DNA of 64,000 bases from Akkermansiaceae bacterium (GCA_018402445.1 JAGYIT010000017.1:496001-560000); one strand, 5' to 3'; positions 39,826 to 49,380 are shown, counted from the stretch's first letter. The notes: generated from the letters alone by a model not told the origin. Made by a program: numbers and translations.

Positions 39826-39867
39826 TTATACCCCATTCATCCTCCAGCCAAGCCGGAAATCAGCCCC

Positions 39868-42381
39868 ATGGAATACCCTCCCACCCACGCCACCCGCCAC
39901 ACCCTCCCGAACGGACTCACCCTGATCCTCGATCCCGATCCCGCCGCGCCGGTCATCAGCGTGCAGGCATGGGTGGCCACCGGCAGCATCCATGAGGGCG
40001 AAAAGCTCGGCTCCGGCCTTTCCCATTTCCTGGAGCACATGGTCTTCAAGGGCACCCGCGATTTTTCCTCCGAGGAACTCGCCCAGGCCGTGCAGGCGGC
40101 CGGCGGCCACTGGAACGCCTACACTACCTTCGAGCGCACGGTCTATTACATCGACGGCCCATCGCGCTCGCTGGAAACCTTCCTGAAATGCCTCACCGGC
40201 CTGGTGTTTTTCCCCGTCATCCCGGAGTCGGAGTTCGAGTCGGAAAAGGATGTGATCCGCCGCGAGATCGACATGGGCCTCGACGATCCCGACAACGCCT
40301 CGATTCGCCTCCTACTTTCTACGGCGTTCACCGTAGATGCCCGCCGCCATCCGGTCATCGGCCACCGCCATCTCTTCGATGAAATTGAATACACCGATCT
40401 CACCGCCTACCACCGCGCCCGCTACACGCCCGACCGCACGCACATCGTGATCTCGGGTGATTTCGATCCGGCGAAAGCCCGCGAGCTCGTCATGGAGCTG
40501 ACGGCGGATTGTAAAATCGTCCCCGGCCCCGAGCCGCACATTCAGGCGGACCCGGCGCAGCTCGGGCCGCGCGAGGGCTTCGACACCTTCGATGTGCCGA
40601 CGAGCCGCCTGTGCCTTTCCTGGAAAGCCCCGGACGTTGCCCATCCCGACGCGCCCGCCTACGACCTGCTCGCCGCCATCCTCGGGCGCGGCAAGGCATC
40701 CCGCCTCCACCGCCGCCTCCGCGACCAGCGCGAACTCGCCATCGAGATCTCCGCATGGACATGGATCGGCCCCGGATCGGAAGGCCTCATCGCCGTCTCC
40801 GCCGAATCCGCTCCCGAGAAACGCGACGAACTCAAGGCCGCCATCCTCGCCGAGATCGAGGACATCTCCGCCAGCGCGCTCGATGAGGAACTCGCCAAGG
40901 CAAAACGCCAAACGGCCGCCAGCCAGTTCCGCTCGCTGACCACCGCCTCGGGTCGCGCTTCCGATCTCGCATCGAACTGGCATGAGGCGCGCGATCTCGA
41001 TTTCACCCGCAGCCACCTCGCCGCGATCAACGCCGTCTGCGCCGACGACATCCGCCGCGTCGCCGCGAAGCTTTCCGAAAACCGCCTGACCTACACTTCC
41101 GTCGATCCGAAGGATCACATCCCCGCCGCCATGCGCAGCAAGGCCGCCGCCATCTCCCACGCGATCACCACGCACACCCTTTCCAACGGCCTCCGCCTCG
41201 CGCTGCTACCGGATCGCCGCGTGCCACTGATCCATTTCCAGGCCGCCGCCCGCGCGGGCTTGCCTTCGGAAAATTCCCAGAACAACGGCCTCAACCAGCT
41301 CCTCGCCTCCACTTTGCCGAAAGGCACGGCTACCCGCAGCGCCGATGAGATCGCCAACGCCCTCGAATCGCTCGGCGCATCCATTTCCGCCTCGGCGGGC
41401 AACAACGCCCTGCTCGTTCAAGCCTCCGGCCTTTCCGCCGACGCCCTGCCCATCATGGAGATCTTCGCCGATGTGATCCTCAATCCCACCTTCCCCGCGG
41501 AGGCCATCGCCCGTGAAAAGGCGTCGCAGCTCGCGTCGTTGGAAGAAGCCCTCGCCGATCCGCTGCACCGCTGCTTCACGCAGCTTCGCGCCACCCATTA
41601 CGCTGGCACCGGCTACGGCCTCGATTCGCTCGGCACCCTGGATACGTTGGGAAAAATCGCACGCGCCGATCTCGCCGCCCACCACGCCCGCCATTTCAAC
41701 GCCACCAACCTCACCCTCGCCATCTCCGGAGATTTCGACCCCGATCACCTCATCGGCCTCCTCGAAACCTTTTTCGAAGACCTCCCCGCCGGGGAAATGT
41801 GGACGCCGCCCGCATCTACTACGAATCTAGGAGCAAGCGCCGACCTCACCCTCCCCAAGAAGCAAGCCATGCTCGCCATCGGCTACCCCGGCACCCACGT
41901 CAGCGGGGCGGAGCGCCACGCGCTCGCCTTCATACAGGAGCACGCCTCCGACATGGCCGGGCCGCTCTTCGGGCGCATCCGCGAGGAGCTCGGCCTCGCC
42001 TACCGCGTCGGTGCCACCCAGTTCCTTGGCTACGACAGCGGCCTCTTCACCTTCTACCTCGCCACCTCGCCCGAGCAGCTCGACCTCGCCCGCACGGAGC
42101 TGCTCAAGGAGATCGCGAAAATCGCCGCCGAAGGCATCCCGGCCGACACCTTCGAACGCGTCCGCTCCACCGTCCTCAGCGGAGCCGCCATCCAGCAACA
42201 ATCCCTTTCCTCCAACGCCCGCCACGCCGCCCTCGACCTCCTCTTCGGCCACCCCGCCGACACCCACCGCCTGCTCCCGGAAATCTACGAAAAACTCACC
42301 CCGGAGGAAGTGTGCGCGGTGGCGAGAAGGATCTTCGCAGCGAAACCAACCGTCTCCGTCATCCTCGGGGAAAAGGGCTAG
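39868..42381 (+). CDS. M16 family zinc metallopeptidase, tandem two-half form
   Basis: 837 residues, roughly two M16 repeats in one chain. The first half has the inverted zinc motif HFLEH at residues 53-57 and downstream SEKDVIRREIDMGLDDP with the third ligand region; the second half (THTLSNGLRLALLPDRRVPL) lacks HxxEH, with NNGLNQLLAS in its place, so it is the inactive half. Related to pitrilysin and mitochondrial processing peptidase. No signal peptide is seen. Its stop overlaps the convergent NTase stop. Confidence 0.93.
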   Translation: MEYPPTHATRHTLPNGLTLILDPDPAAPVISVQAWVATGSIHEGEKLGSGLSHFLEHMVFKGTRDFSSEELAQAVQAAGGHWNAYTTFERTVYYIDGPSRSLETFLKCLTGLVFFPVIPESEFESEKDVIRREIDMGLDDPDNASIRLLLSTAFTVDARRHPVIGHRHLFDEIEYTDLTAYHRARYTPDRTHIVISGDFDPAKARELVMELTADCKIVPGPEPHIQADPAQLGPREGFDTFDVPTSRLCLSWKAPDVAHPDAPAYDLLAAILGRGKASRLHRRLRDQRELAIEISAWTWIGPGSEGLIAVSAESAPEKRDELKAAILAEIEDISASALDEELAKAKRQTAASQFRSLTTASGRASDLASNWHEARDLDFTRSHLAAINAVCADDIRRVAAKLSENRLTYTSVDPKDHIPAAMRSKAAAISHAITTHTLSNGLRLALLPDRRVPLIHFQAAARAGLPSENSQNNGLNQLLASTLPKGTATRSADEIANALESLGASISASAGNNALLVQASGLSADALPIMEIFADVILNPTFPAEAIAREKASQLASLEEALADPLHRCFTQLRATHYAGTGYGLDSLGTLDTLGKIARADLAAHHARHFNATNLTLAISGDFDPDHLIGLLETFFEDLPAGEMWTPPASTTNLGASADLTLPKKQAMLAIGYPGTHVSGAERHALAFIQEHASDMAGPLFGRIREELGLAYRVGATQFLGYDSGLFTFYLATSPEQLDLARTELLKEIAKIAAEGIPADTFERVRSTVLSGAAIQQQSLSSNARHAALDLLFGHPADTHRLLPEIYEKLTPEEVCAVARRIFAAKPTVSVILGEKG

Positions 42382-43127
42382 CCGGGCAGCCGATACTTCA
42401 CGAAGTTGACGATCCGTGGATCATTCGCCAACTTCAGCAGCTCCCGCGGCCACATCGATCCGAAATCGACCCCATGATCTCTTTCACATCTGATCGCCTC
42501 TTTGGAAAGCACTATCTTCCTGCTCTCTTCCAATGCGATAATCGTTGCCCGTGATTCAAGAATACCGCTTTCCGCAGATCTCACGAGTTCGGCGAGATAT
42601 TCGTTGGCGACAAGCAGCATCATTTGGACATGTTTGAAATCGTTTCGATTGGCTTGATCCAGAGAGGAAAGGTTGGCTGCTTTCGCTTTGAGCAGTGCAA
42701 GGATCGGCAACACGCGGACTGCATTCGATTCGCCCTCCGTTCCCAGATGGAGAATCACGGAGTCCTTCTTCAGCTCCTGCCTTCGCATTCCAAATACCTC
42801 GCGCAGCACGTCAATTTCACGGGTCCCCCCCTCCAGATGTACGACCAGACGCCCGACAACCGGTCCGCGTGGGCCCGAGAGGCGGTATTCGCCTCCAAAA
42901 TGTTTTTTCAATGATTCCAGCAGGGCATTGGTCCCGACAAGATCCAAGTCCTTGCTCGTGAGAGGTAGCCATTGCTCCAAGCTGCTTCCTATTTTATCAC
43001 GGTAAACAAACGCCCAAAGATTCACCGCGTGCCCACCCACCAGAAGTGGCAGTTCACCGTCGACCTCATGACTGAGGATTTCCCTGAAATCATGGACTTC
43101 GCTGGACTGCCGGTTCGGAATGCTCAT
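42378..43127 (-). CDS. Nucleotidyltransferase-fold protein (AbiEii/MNT-like)
   Basis: 249 residues. LPLLVGGHAVNLWAF with LTSKDLDLVG matches the Pol-beta-type NTase pattern (GG...hxh...S-DhDh) seen in AbiEii-like toxins. The rest is helical and unassigned (LLKAKAANLSSLDQANRNDF). The ATG at 43127 overlaps the stop of a small upstream gene (ATGA). The two-gene arrangement resembles a toxin-antitoxin pair, which is inference. Confidence 0.65.
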   Translation of the reverse strand: MSIPNRQSSEVHDFREILSHEVDGELPLLVGGHAVNLWAFVYRDKIGSSLEQWLPLTSKDLDLVGTNALLESLKKHFGGEYRLSGPRGPVVGRLVVHLEGGTREIDVLREVFGMRRQELKKDSVILHLGTEGESNAVRVLPILALLKAKAANLSSLDQANRNDFKHVQMMLLVANEYLAELVRSAESGILESRATIIALEESRKIVLSKEAIRCERDHGVDFGSMWPRELLKLANDPRIVNFVKYRLPG

Positions 43128-43318
43128 TCGGGCAAGTAGGCCTTCCGCGCCCATGCGACCGCATCCCAAGTGATCACCGTATCCTTCGGGAAAATCGAGT
43201 TCTCCTCCTGAAGCGCCTCTGGCGTGATTTCGCCGGTGCGCAGGCGTTCCGCATCGCGGGCGCGCTCCTCACGGTGCTCGCGATCCAGTTCTTCAAAGCT
43301 GACAAATTCCGATTCCAT
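43124..43318 (-). CDS. Small acidic protein coupled to the NTase gene
   Basis: 64 residues: FVSFEELDREHREERARDAE, ITPEALQEENSIFP, DTVITWDAVAWARK. Highly charged helices at the N-terminus. No family recognised. It is translationally coupled to the nucleotidyltransferase and could be its antitoxin or cofactor. Confidence 0.55.
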   Translation of the reverse strand: MESEFVSFEELDREHREERARDAERLRTGEITPEALQEENSIFPKDTVITWDAVAWARKAYLPE

Positions 43319-43429
43319 GGAACCCCATCACCAAACCATCCCACGCCCCCCGTGTCAAGGCGGCGAACCTTACCCCCGCCATCCCGGAGCCATTCAAAGA
43401 CGATGTCCTCAGATAGGCGGCAAGGCACC

Positions 43430-43607
43430 ATGGCTGGCAACGGATTCACATTCATCGACCTCTTTTCCGGTATCGGGGGATTCCACCGCGCCCTCGCCTC
43501 GCTGGGTGGCAAGTGCCTCGGATTCAGCGAGATTAACCGTACCGCCGTTTCCTGCTATTGCGAGAATACCAGCGAACTCGCCGATGCTAACTTCGGGGAG
43601 ATCCATG
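43430..43607 (+). pseudogene. N-terminal fragment of a DNA (cytosine-5) methyltransferase
   Basis: FTFIDLFSGIGGFHRALASL is motif I of C5 methyltransferases (SAM binding) and GFSEINRTAVSCYCENT is motif II/III. The frame loses similarity at about 43607 (after NFGEI), before the catalytic Pro-Cys motif IV. A relic of a restriction-modification or solitary methylase gene. Next to it, 43605-43730 could encode a 41-residue peptide of no known kind. No other gene is seen before ilvC. Confidence 0.8.
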
Positions 43608-43857
43608 GGAGAGGAAACGATGGCTTCCCTGGAAACCATGCGCTGGCTCGACGGTGCCTATTATCACGCATGGCGCCTGGCCGACAGCCTTTGGAACGCG
43701 GCGGAGAGGGGCAGCGCCGAGGGCCTATGAGCCGAGCCGGGAATTTTTCGTTCCAAGAGGAGGCTTGACCCGGTGCGGTCGGCTGGGCAGCTTGTGCGCC
43801 CGGTCGCTGCCACGGAGGCGGTTTTCCGGAAACAACGAAATAAGAAATCGACTAGGT

Positions 43858-44904
43858 ATGGCCGCTAAGATCTACACCAACAAGGACGCGAACCTCGCGA
43901 CGCTGAAGAAAAAAACCCTCGCCGTGATCGGCTTCGGCTCTCAGGGCCACGCCCACGCGCTGAACCTCAAGGACAGCGGACTCAAGGTCATCATCGGCCT
44001 CTATAAGAAGTCGAAATCCCGCGAGGTCGCCAAGAAGCTCGGCTTCGAGGTCATGGACACCGCGGACGCCGTGAAAGCCGCCGATGTGATTTTCGTCGCA
44101 ACACCCGACACCGTGATTCCCGCCGTTTACAACAAGGACATTGCGCCGAGCCTCACCAAGGGCAAGACCCTTCTTTTCTCGCATGGCTTCGCCGTCCATT
44201 TCAAGACGATCACCGTCCCCGCCGATGTGGATGTGATCCTCGTCGCGCCGAAGGGCCCAGGGCACACCGTCCGCTCGCAGTTCGTCGATGGCAAGGGCGT
44301 TCCCGGCCTTATCGCGATCCATCAGGACGTTTCCGGAAAAGCCAAGGCTACCGCGCTCGCTTGGGCGCGCGGCATCGGCTGCACCCGTGCCGGTGTGTTC
44401 GAGACGAACTTCCGCGAAGAAACCGTCACCGATCTCTTCGGTGAGCAGGTCGTGCTTTGCGGCGGCGCCACCGCCCTCGTCAAGGCGGGCTTCGAGGTTC
44501 TCGTCGAAGCCGGCTTCCAGCCCGAGATGGCCTACTTCGAGTGCCTCCATGAACTCAAGCTCATCGTCGATCTCATGAACGAGGCGGGCATCGCCGGCAT
44601 GCGTTTCTCCATCTCCGAAACCGCCGAGTGGGGCGACGTTTCCGTGGGGCCGAAGATCATCGATGCCTCCGTCAAGAAGCGCATGGTCAAGCAGCTCAAG
44701 GAAATCGAGAGCGGCAAGTTCGCAAAGGAGTGGATCGCCGAATACGAGGGCGGCTACAAGGTTTTCAACGCCCTCCGCAAGGAAGGCGCCGAGCACCCCA
44801 TCGAGAAGGTCGGCGCAAAACTCCGCTCCACGATGAGCTGGATCAAGCAGACCAAGCTCAAGAAAGGCGCAAGCCAGGCGAGCTACGTTTCCTCCTCGAA
44901 GTAA
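43858..44904 (+). CDS. ilvC: Ketol-acid reductoisomerase
   Basis: 348 residues, class I length. Converts acetolactate to dihydroxyisovalerate with NADPH and Mg in valine, leucine and isoleucine synthesis. [19 protein letters not shown] is the dinucleotide site, [14 protein letters not shown] and [16 protein letters not shown] the knotted C-terminal domain with metal Asp/Glu, and SISETAEWG the second. ATG 43858 begins MAAKIY, the usual KARI start. A hairpin ggcagc/gctgcc lies in the leader at 43786-43811. Confidence 0.97.
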   Translation: MAAKIYTNKDANLATLKKKTLAVIGFGSQGHAHALNLKDSGLKVIIGLYKKSKSREVAKKLGFEVMDTADAVKAADVIFVATPDTVIPAVYNKDIAPSLTKGKTLLFSHGFAVHFKTITVPADVDVILVAPKGPGHTVRSQFVDGKGVPGLIAIHQDVSGKAKATALAWARGIGCTRAGVFETNFREETVTDLFGEQVVLCGGATALVKAGFEVLVEAGFQPEMAYFECLHELKLIVDLMNEAGIAGMRFSISETAEWGDVSVGPKIIDASVKKRMVKQLKEIESGKFAKEWIAEYEGGYKVFNALRKEGAEHPIEKVGAKLRSTMSWIKQTKLKKGASQASYVSSSK

Positions 44905-44921
44905 TCTCCCGTTAGGATTTC

Positions 44922-44957
44922 AACGCCCGTCCATCGCAAGGTGGCCGGGCGTTTTCG
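44922..44957 (+). terminator. Rho-independent terminator of ilvC
   Basis: aacgcccg pairs with cgggcgtt (8 bp) and runs into tttcgttt, 17 bp after the ilvC stop. Confidence 0.8.
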
Positions 44958-44959
44958 TT

Positions 44960-45961
44960 TCACCGCGTAGCGGCGGGCAGCCATGCCCTCGCGCCCGTGC
45001 TGCGGCGTTCCGTTTCGCGGAAAAACCCGGAGAGGCCGCGCCTGCGTTCGAGATCCTCGATGGCATCCGCCGCCTTGGGATAGCGCCAGCGGAAGCCTGC
45101 TTCGCGCAAACGCAGCGGATCCGCCCAGCGGCTTTTCAGGACGAGTTCCGTTTCCGTATCCATAAACGCGGCGCCGATCTCCAGCATCCACTTGGCGGCC
45201 GGGACACCGAGCGGCATGCCGATGGTTTCGCGGAAATAGCGCATGAGTTCACGATTCGTCGGGAAATCGGGGGCGGTTACGTTCACGATGCCATCCATAA
45301 AAGGATCGCGGGCGATGAACTCCACGGCGCGCAGGAAATCGTCCATGTGGATCCAGCTCACCCGCTGCTTGCCACTGCCCATCGCGCCGCCGAGGGCGCG
45401 GTTCGTGAGACCGGTGAGAACGTCGTAAACCGTGTCCGGCTCGTTCGCGAGAACCATGCCGATGCGCAGTGCGACCTTGCGGGTTTCCGCCGGGACTTTC
45501 GCTCCGAAGAATGCGTTTTCCCATGCCTCCGCGACGCCGTGCGAGAAGCCCTCGCCGGCCTCGCCATGCCATTCGTCCTGCGGCTTGTCCTCGGCGTGGC
45601 GATACCATGTCGCCGTACTTGCGTTGAGCCATAGCTTCGGAGGCACCCGGCATTCGGAGATCGCCTGGCCAACCGCCTCGGTGGATTCCACACGGCTGGC
45701 CATAATCCATTCACGATTCTCCGGAGTGTATCGGCAGTTCACGGTGCTGCCGCTGAGATTGATGACCAACTCCGCGCCTTCCAGCGCGTAGGCCCACGGC
45801 CCCGGCGTTTTCCCATCCCACTGGAGGAACATGCCGTCGCCGCTCCAACCTTTCTTGTTGCGGGCAATGGCGACGACCTCACGGCCGTTCCTTGCGAAAT
45901 GGCGGCACAGGTAGCGGCCCAAAAAGCCGTTCGCGCCGATGATGACTGTGGTTGTGTTCAT
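44960..45961 (-). CDS. TIGR01777-type SDR epimerase (YfcH-like)
   Basis: 333 residues. Rossmann motif VIIGANGFLGRYLCRHFAR, LVINLSGSTVNCRYTP, NASTATWYRH near the active site and a C-terminal DUF1731 module (RWADPLRLREAGFRWRYP). An NAD(P)-dependent oxidoreductase/epimerase of unknown substrate. It begins 19 bp after the GbsR-type regulator gene, so the two form an operon. Confidence 0.9.
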   Translation of the reverse strand: MNTTTVIIGANGFLGRYLCRHFARNGREVVAIARNKKGWSGDGMFLQWDGKTPGPWAYALEGAELVINLSGSTVNCRYTPENREWIMASRVESTEAVGQAISECRVPPKLWLNASTATWYRHAEDKPQDEWHGEAGEGFSHGVAEAWENAFFGAKVPAETRKVALRIGMVLANEPDTVYDVLTGLTNRALGGAMGSGKQRVSWIHMDDFLRAVEFIARDPFMDGIVNVTAPDFPTNRELMRYFRETIGMPLGVPAAKWMLEIGAAFMDTETELVLKSRWADPLRLREAGFRWRYPKAADAIEDLERRRGLSGFFRETERRSTGARAWLPAATR

Positions 45962-45980
45962 TAGGGTGGGGGCGAAATGT

Positions 45981-46505
45981 TTATCCTAGGATCTTGCTGG
46001 CGAGCTGGATCGCAAGGCCATGCCGCATCGAGGAAATGCGATCCGACATCTTGGAGGCGAAGCCGACGAAATCTTCCAACTGCTTCATCTGGTTATGGAA
46101 TGCCTTCGCTTCCGCGCCTTTGAGTCCCTTCGTCTCCTCGGCGCATTTGTTAAGAAGCGCCAACGCCGGGTCGATCTCCCGCCGTTTCCTCTCGCGGGCG
46201 ATGATCGTGAAGATCTGCCATACGTCCTTTTCCGCCTCGTAGAAGTCGCGGCGGTCGCCCTTGATCACGATCATCCGCACAAGGCCCCAGTTCACCAGTT
46301 CCTTGAGGTTGGTGTGGGCGTTGCCGCGGCTGATTTTCAGTGACTCCATCACCTCGTCGGTGCACATCGCCTGTGGGGCGGTCATCAACAACGCGTGGAT
46401 CTGTGCCATCGTCCGGTTGATCCCCCACTGGGTTCCGAGCGCGCCCCACTGCGCGACGAACTCGTCGCGTGCTTGCTCTAGCTTATGATCCGTCGCAACC
46501 TTCAT
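45981..46505 (-). CDS. GbsR/MarR-type transcriptional regulator
   Basis: 174 residues. Winged-helix: INRTMAQIHALLMTAPQAMC, VMESLKISRGNAHTNLKELV (recognition helix) and the wing GDRRDFYEAEKDVW. The RGNA-T-LKEL pattern is typical of GbsR, which represses glycine-betaine genes in Bacillus, but here the neighbour is an SDR enzyme. The C-terminal helices would dimerise. Confidence 0.9.
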   Translation of the reverse strand: MKVATDHKLEQARDEFVAQWGALGTQWGINRTMAQIHALLMTAPQAMCTDEVMESLKISRGNAHTNLKELVNWGLVRMIVIKGDRRDFYEAEKDVWQIFTIIARERKRREIDPALALLNKCAEETKGLKGAEAKAFHNQMKQLEDFVGFASKMSDRISSMRHGLAIQLASKILG

Positions 46506-46568
46506 ATTTTCATTATTTACCGAAAATTTAATATTTCAAGGGATTTCTCCATTTTCTTGGCGGGCACG

Positions 46569-46598
46569 AAAAAACCGCTTCCCCGAGAGGAGAAGCGG
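46569..46598 (-). terminator. Rho-independent terminator
   Basis: On the minus strand ccgcttc pairs with gaagcgg, followed by six T. It ends the gene at 46623-46952. Confidence 0.85.
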
Positions 46599-46622
46599 CT
46601 GGTGGGTTGTGTCGTTGGCAAA

Positions 46623-46952
46623 TCAGAGGGAAGCCTTGATGGACTCGAACTTGGCGCGCTTGGAGGAGAGCTCCTTGTCGAGCTTGGCGATTTCTTGGCC
46701 GAGGGTAAGCAAGGTTGCGAGTTTGCTCTGCATGCTGCCTTTGCCGCCAGACTTGCCGCGACCCGAAACGCCAGCACCTTTCAGCCAGCCGGAAACGGTG
46801 AGTTGCGATACGCCGAACTTCTTCGCCGCCGCGCTCTGACCGCCACGGCCGTTGGCCGTGTTATGGCTTTCGACGAAGGCGATGATTTTGTTTTTCTCAT
46901 CTGCGGTATAACGCTTGCCGCGGACGATATCTTTTTTGTTTGTAGTGCTCAT
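46623..46952 (-). CDS. Small HTH DNA-binding protein, transposase-like N-terminus
   Basis: 109 residues. RYTADEKNKIIAFVESHN and AAAKKFGVSQLTVSGWLKG are a helix-turn-helix of the kind found at the start of IS3-type OrfA proteins. A Gly/Ser/Lys linker (GRGKSGGKGS) and a C-terminal coiled coil follow. No inverted repeats or OrfB are near, so it is more likely a domesticated regulator than a live element. Confidence 0.7.
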   Translation of the reverse strand: MSTTNKKDIVRGKRYTADEKNKIIAFVESHNTANGRGGQSAAAKKFGVSQLTVSGWLKGAGVSGRGKSGGKGSMQSKLATLLTLGQEIAKLDKELSSKRAKFESIKASL

Positions 46953-47023
46953 TGCGGGGGCAAACTACAACGCGGCCTGCGACAAGCAAGATAAAATGAT
47001 AATAAGTTAATGCCCCATTCTCA

Positions 47024-48133
47024 TCATTCCAGCACATCTAGGATTTTACAGGAATCCGAGTAATTCTCCCACCATACGTCCGCCCCGAGTTTCACCTTTT
47101 CTCTGGCGACAACCCCTCCGAATCCGACCATCAAATCGACATCGGGTCGGGTCTCAAGATCAGATATGCCATCACCAATCATCACAGTCCGCGCGGGCTG
47201 GGTGCCCCGTTTCCACTCGTTGATAATCTCGTTCTTCCCGAGGTTACGGGTGGTCGGATAATCCGTGCCATAGCCCGAGTAAGCCCCGTTTTCATTGATG
47301 AAAAGCGGCACCGCCTCCACATAGCGGATGCCAAGAAGATCGGCGAGCGGCCTGATCAGAGGCTCGAAACCACCCGAAAGGATCACCGGCAGCCAACCCT
47401 TCGATTGAGCCATTTCGATGAACTCCCGCGCTCCGGGAACGATGTGTTCGACGTAAAGCCGAGCGACCTCATCGGCCATGGATTTGTTGGGCCGGATGAT
47501 CTCCATCCTCTTTCCGAACACCTCGTGTAATGGCACATCACCATTCATCGCGGCATGGGTCAAAGCGACAACTTCTGCAAATATTGCAGGATTAGATAAA
47601 CGTGCGAGTTCGTCGATGCCCTCGATGGCGGACAATGTGGAATCGCAATCCACGAACAATAGCTTCGCTTTGGGAACAGTCAGGGGCTGGATTATCACCT
47701 CCGTCCCTTCCGCGACTTTATCGAAGAGTTCGATCATATCCGCGTTCGCCAGGCGGATGCAGCCATGGCTGGAGGGGATCCCGATCAGGTCTTCGCGGTT
47801 CGTGCCATGGATGTAGATATAGCGTTCCATGGTGTTCGCGTTTTCCTCATCGAGGCCATCGAGGCGTAGGATGCGGGAAAGGATCAGGTCGCCGTCGTTG
47901 CCGTCCTCCGGATTCCATATCCCGACGGGCACGCGCGCATTGAAGCGGGTGTGGATCGGCTCGCCATCGCCGATTTTCCCAGCGATGGCGAAGCGGCCGG
48001 TGGGGGTGCGGAAGCTGCCTTCCTTAAAGCCCATGCCTTTCTCGCCGCTGGAGATGCGGTAGGTGCGGACAAGTTCATCGTTCTGCAAGAGGTCGAGCTC
48101 CTGACGATCCAGGGAGATTTCAATACGGGTCAT
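47024..48133 (-). CDS. L,D-transpeptidase (YkuD) fused to a phosphoserine-phosphatase-like HAD domain
   Basis: 369 residues. Residues 3-150 are a YkuD domain with the complete active site: His109/Asn112 in IHGTNREDLIGIP and SSHGCIRL with Cys125 and Arg127. Residues 156-369 are a SerB-type HAD phosphatase: nucleophile motif FVDCDSTL (Asp162, Asp164), ILSGGFEPL (Ser253), Lys300 in NLGKNEI and IGDGISDLE (Asp321, Asp325). There is no signal peptide, although L,D-transpeptidases normally act outside the cytoplasm. The ATG overlaps the ketoacyl synthase stop. Both domains look catalytically intact. The combined function is unknown. Confidence 0.88.
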   Translation of the reverse strand: MTRIEISLDRQELDLLQNDELVRTYRISSGEKGMGFKEGSFRTPTGRFAIAGKIGDGEPIHTRFNARVPVGIWNPEDGNDGDLILSRILRLDGLDEENANTMERYIYIHGTNREDLIGIPSSHGCIRLANADMIELFDKVAEGTEVIIQPLTVPKAKLLFVDCDSTLSAIEGIDELARLSNPAIFAEVVALTHAAMNGDVPLHEVFGKRMEIIRPNKSMADEVARLYVEHIVPGAREFIEMAQSKGWLPVILSGGFEPLIRPLADLLGIRYVEAVPLFINENGAYSGYGTDYPTTRNLGKNEIINEWKRGTQPARTVMIGDGISDLETRPDVDLMVGFGGVVAREKVKLGADVWWENYSDSCKILDVLE

Positions 48134-49380
48134 AGCTGTGTTTCGAAAACGGCGAGAGAGTTATGGCCGCCCATGCCATGCGCAAGTTTGTAAACCGGGC
48201 CGAGGCATGGCGTGGAGATTTCCGGTGCCTCCATCCCGCCTGCGCCGATGGTTCCGGGAAGGTTGGGTGGCAGCATGGCGTCCTCCATGAAACGCAGCAG
48301 GATCACGCTTTCCAGCAAACCGCTCGCGCCAACTGTATGCCCTATGAATGGTTTGAGCAGATGCAAGGTAGCGCTGCCTGAAAGGAAAGCCCGCTCGGCG
48401 GCGGCCTGGACTTTCGTGCCGGTGGCGTGGGGGCAGATCGCGGTGGATTCGCCGCATTGAGCGATGGCTTTAGATATCAGGGAAGCTGTCCGTCCGCCGC
48501 CTTTCGGAACACCTATCGGATCCGCGCCATCCGAGTTGTTTGAGAAATGGGTGATGGTGGATCTTCCTTTTTCTGAAACGGAAAGCGCGACGGCGGCGGC
48601 TCCCTCGGCGGGAATGAAGCCGTCGCTGGTCGGGGAAAACGGATTCAGCCTCGTGGAGGTTCCGAGCAGGCCGGAATCCGCATAGTTATCTAACAGGAGC
48701 GGCACGAGCGGAAGATCGACGGCGACAACTAGGGCGCGCTGCGCGTGGCCAGCGTCGAGCAGGATTTTCGCGAGGCCCAGAGCATCGAGTCCGGCCGAGC
48801 AGCCGCTGGCGACGAGATGGTTCGGGCCGAACATGCCGAGCTCGATGGAGATCGCGGTGGCGGGCTCGCTGTGGATCGTGTTGCTGGCAGCCATCAGCTT
48901 GAAGGGGCGACGCCCCGGCCATGGTCCGAGCCAGCCCGCCGCGTTGCCGCGGCTGGTGCCGAGGATGAACGCCGCGTCCGCGAGTTTTTCGGCATCCCAT
49001 CCTGCGGCGGCAACCGCCTGCCGTGCGACATGCAGCGCAGCCATCGAGGTGGGGCTCCATTTCCTGTGGGTCAGCAATCGCCTTGGCTCGATCCACGCGC
49101 CCGGTAGGTCGGCATGGTGGCTGTCGTTTCCCAAGAGCTCGCCGAGCGGGCGGATCGCCGATTTTCCGCCGGAGATCGCCTGGAAATGGGATTCGACATC
49201 GTGCCCTAGGGAGGAGAGCGCGCCGAGGCCGACGATGGACGGGTGTGAAGTGATGCCCTCCGGTAGCAAGCCCAGCGCGGACGGCAACCCCAAAACAGGC
49301 TCTCGCTTGGTTTTCGGCCTTTGCTCTTCCGCCGCGCGTGCCTCATAAGCGGGCGGCGATGAAGTCCGTTCTGGAAACAA
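48130..49380 (-). CDS. Beta-ketoacyl synthase (KAS II/FabF-like)
   Basis: 416 residues in the longest frame. Thiolase-fold condensing enzyme with the Cys-His-His triad: Cys194 in VASGCSAGLDALG, His318 in ICPHATGTK and His348 in LKPFIGHTVGASG. The first 45 residues are unlike the family and overlap the divergent prmC start by 22 bp, so the real start may be a TTG at 49293, 49287 or 49269. No acyl carrier protein is beside it. The end overlaps the transpeptidase-phosphatase gene by four bases. Confidence 0.88.
   Translation of the reverse strand: MFPERTSSPPAYEARAAEEQRPKTKREPVLGLPSALGLLPEGITSHPSIVGLGALSSLGHDVESHFQAISGGKSAIRPLGELLGNDSHHADLPGAWIEPRRLLTHRKWSPTSMAALHVARQAVAAAGWDAEKLADAAFILGTSRGNAAGWLGPWPGRRPFKLMAASNTIHSEPATAISIELGMFGPNHLVASGCSAGLDALGLAKILLDAGHAQRALVVAVDLPLVPLLLDNYADSGLLGTSTRLNPFSPTSDGFIPAEGAAAVALSVSEKGRSTITHFSNNSDGADPIGVPKGGGRTASLISKAIAQCGESTAICPHATGTKVQAAAERAFLSGSATLHLLKPFIGHTVGASGLLESVILLRFMEDAMLPPNLPGTIGAGGMEAPEISTPCLGPVYKLAHGMGGHNSLAVFETQL

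Noticed and set aside
43605..43730. 41-codon ORF before ilvC
   Set aside because: No Shine-Dalgarno and no similarity recognised; mentioned only with the methyltransferase fragment.
46623..46952. Insertion sequence at the transposase-like HTH gene
   Set aside because: No OrfB, DDE motif or terminal inverted repeats; followed by its own terminator.
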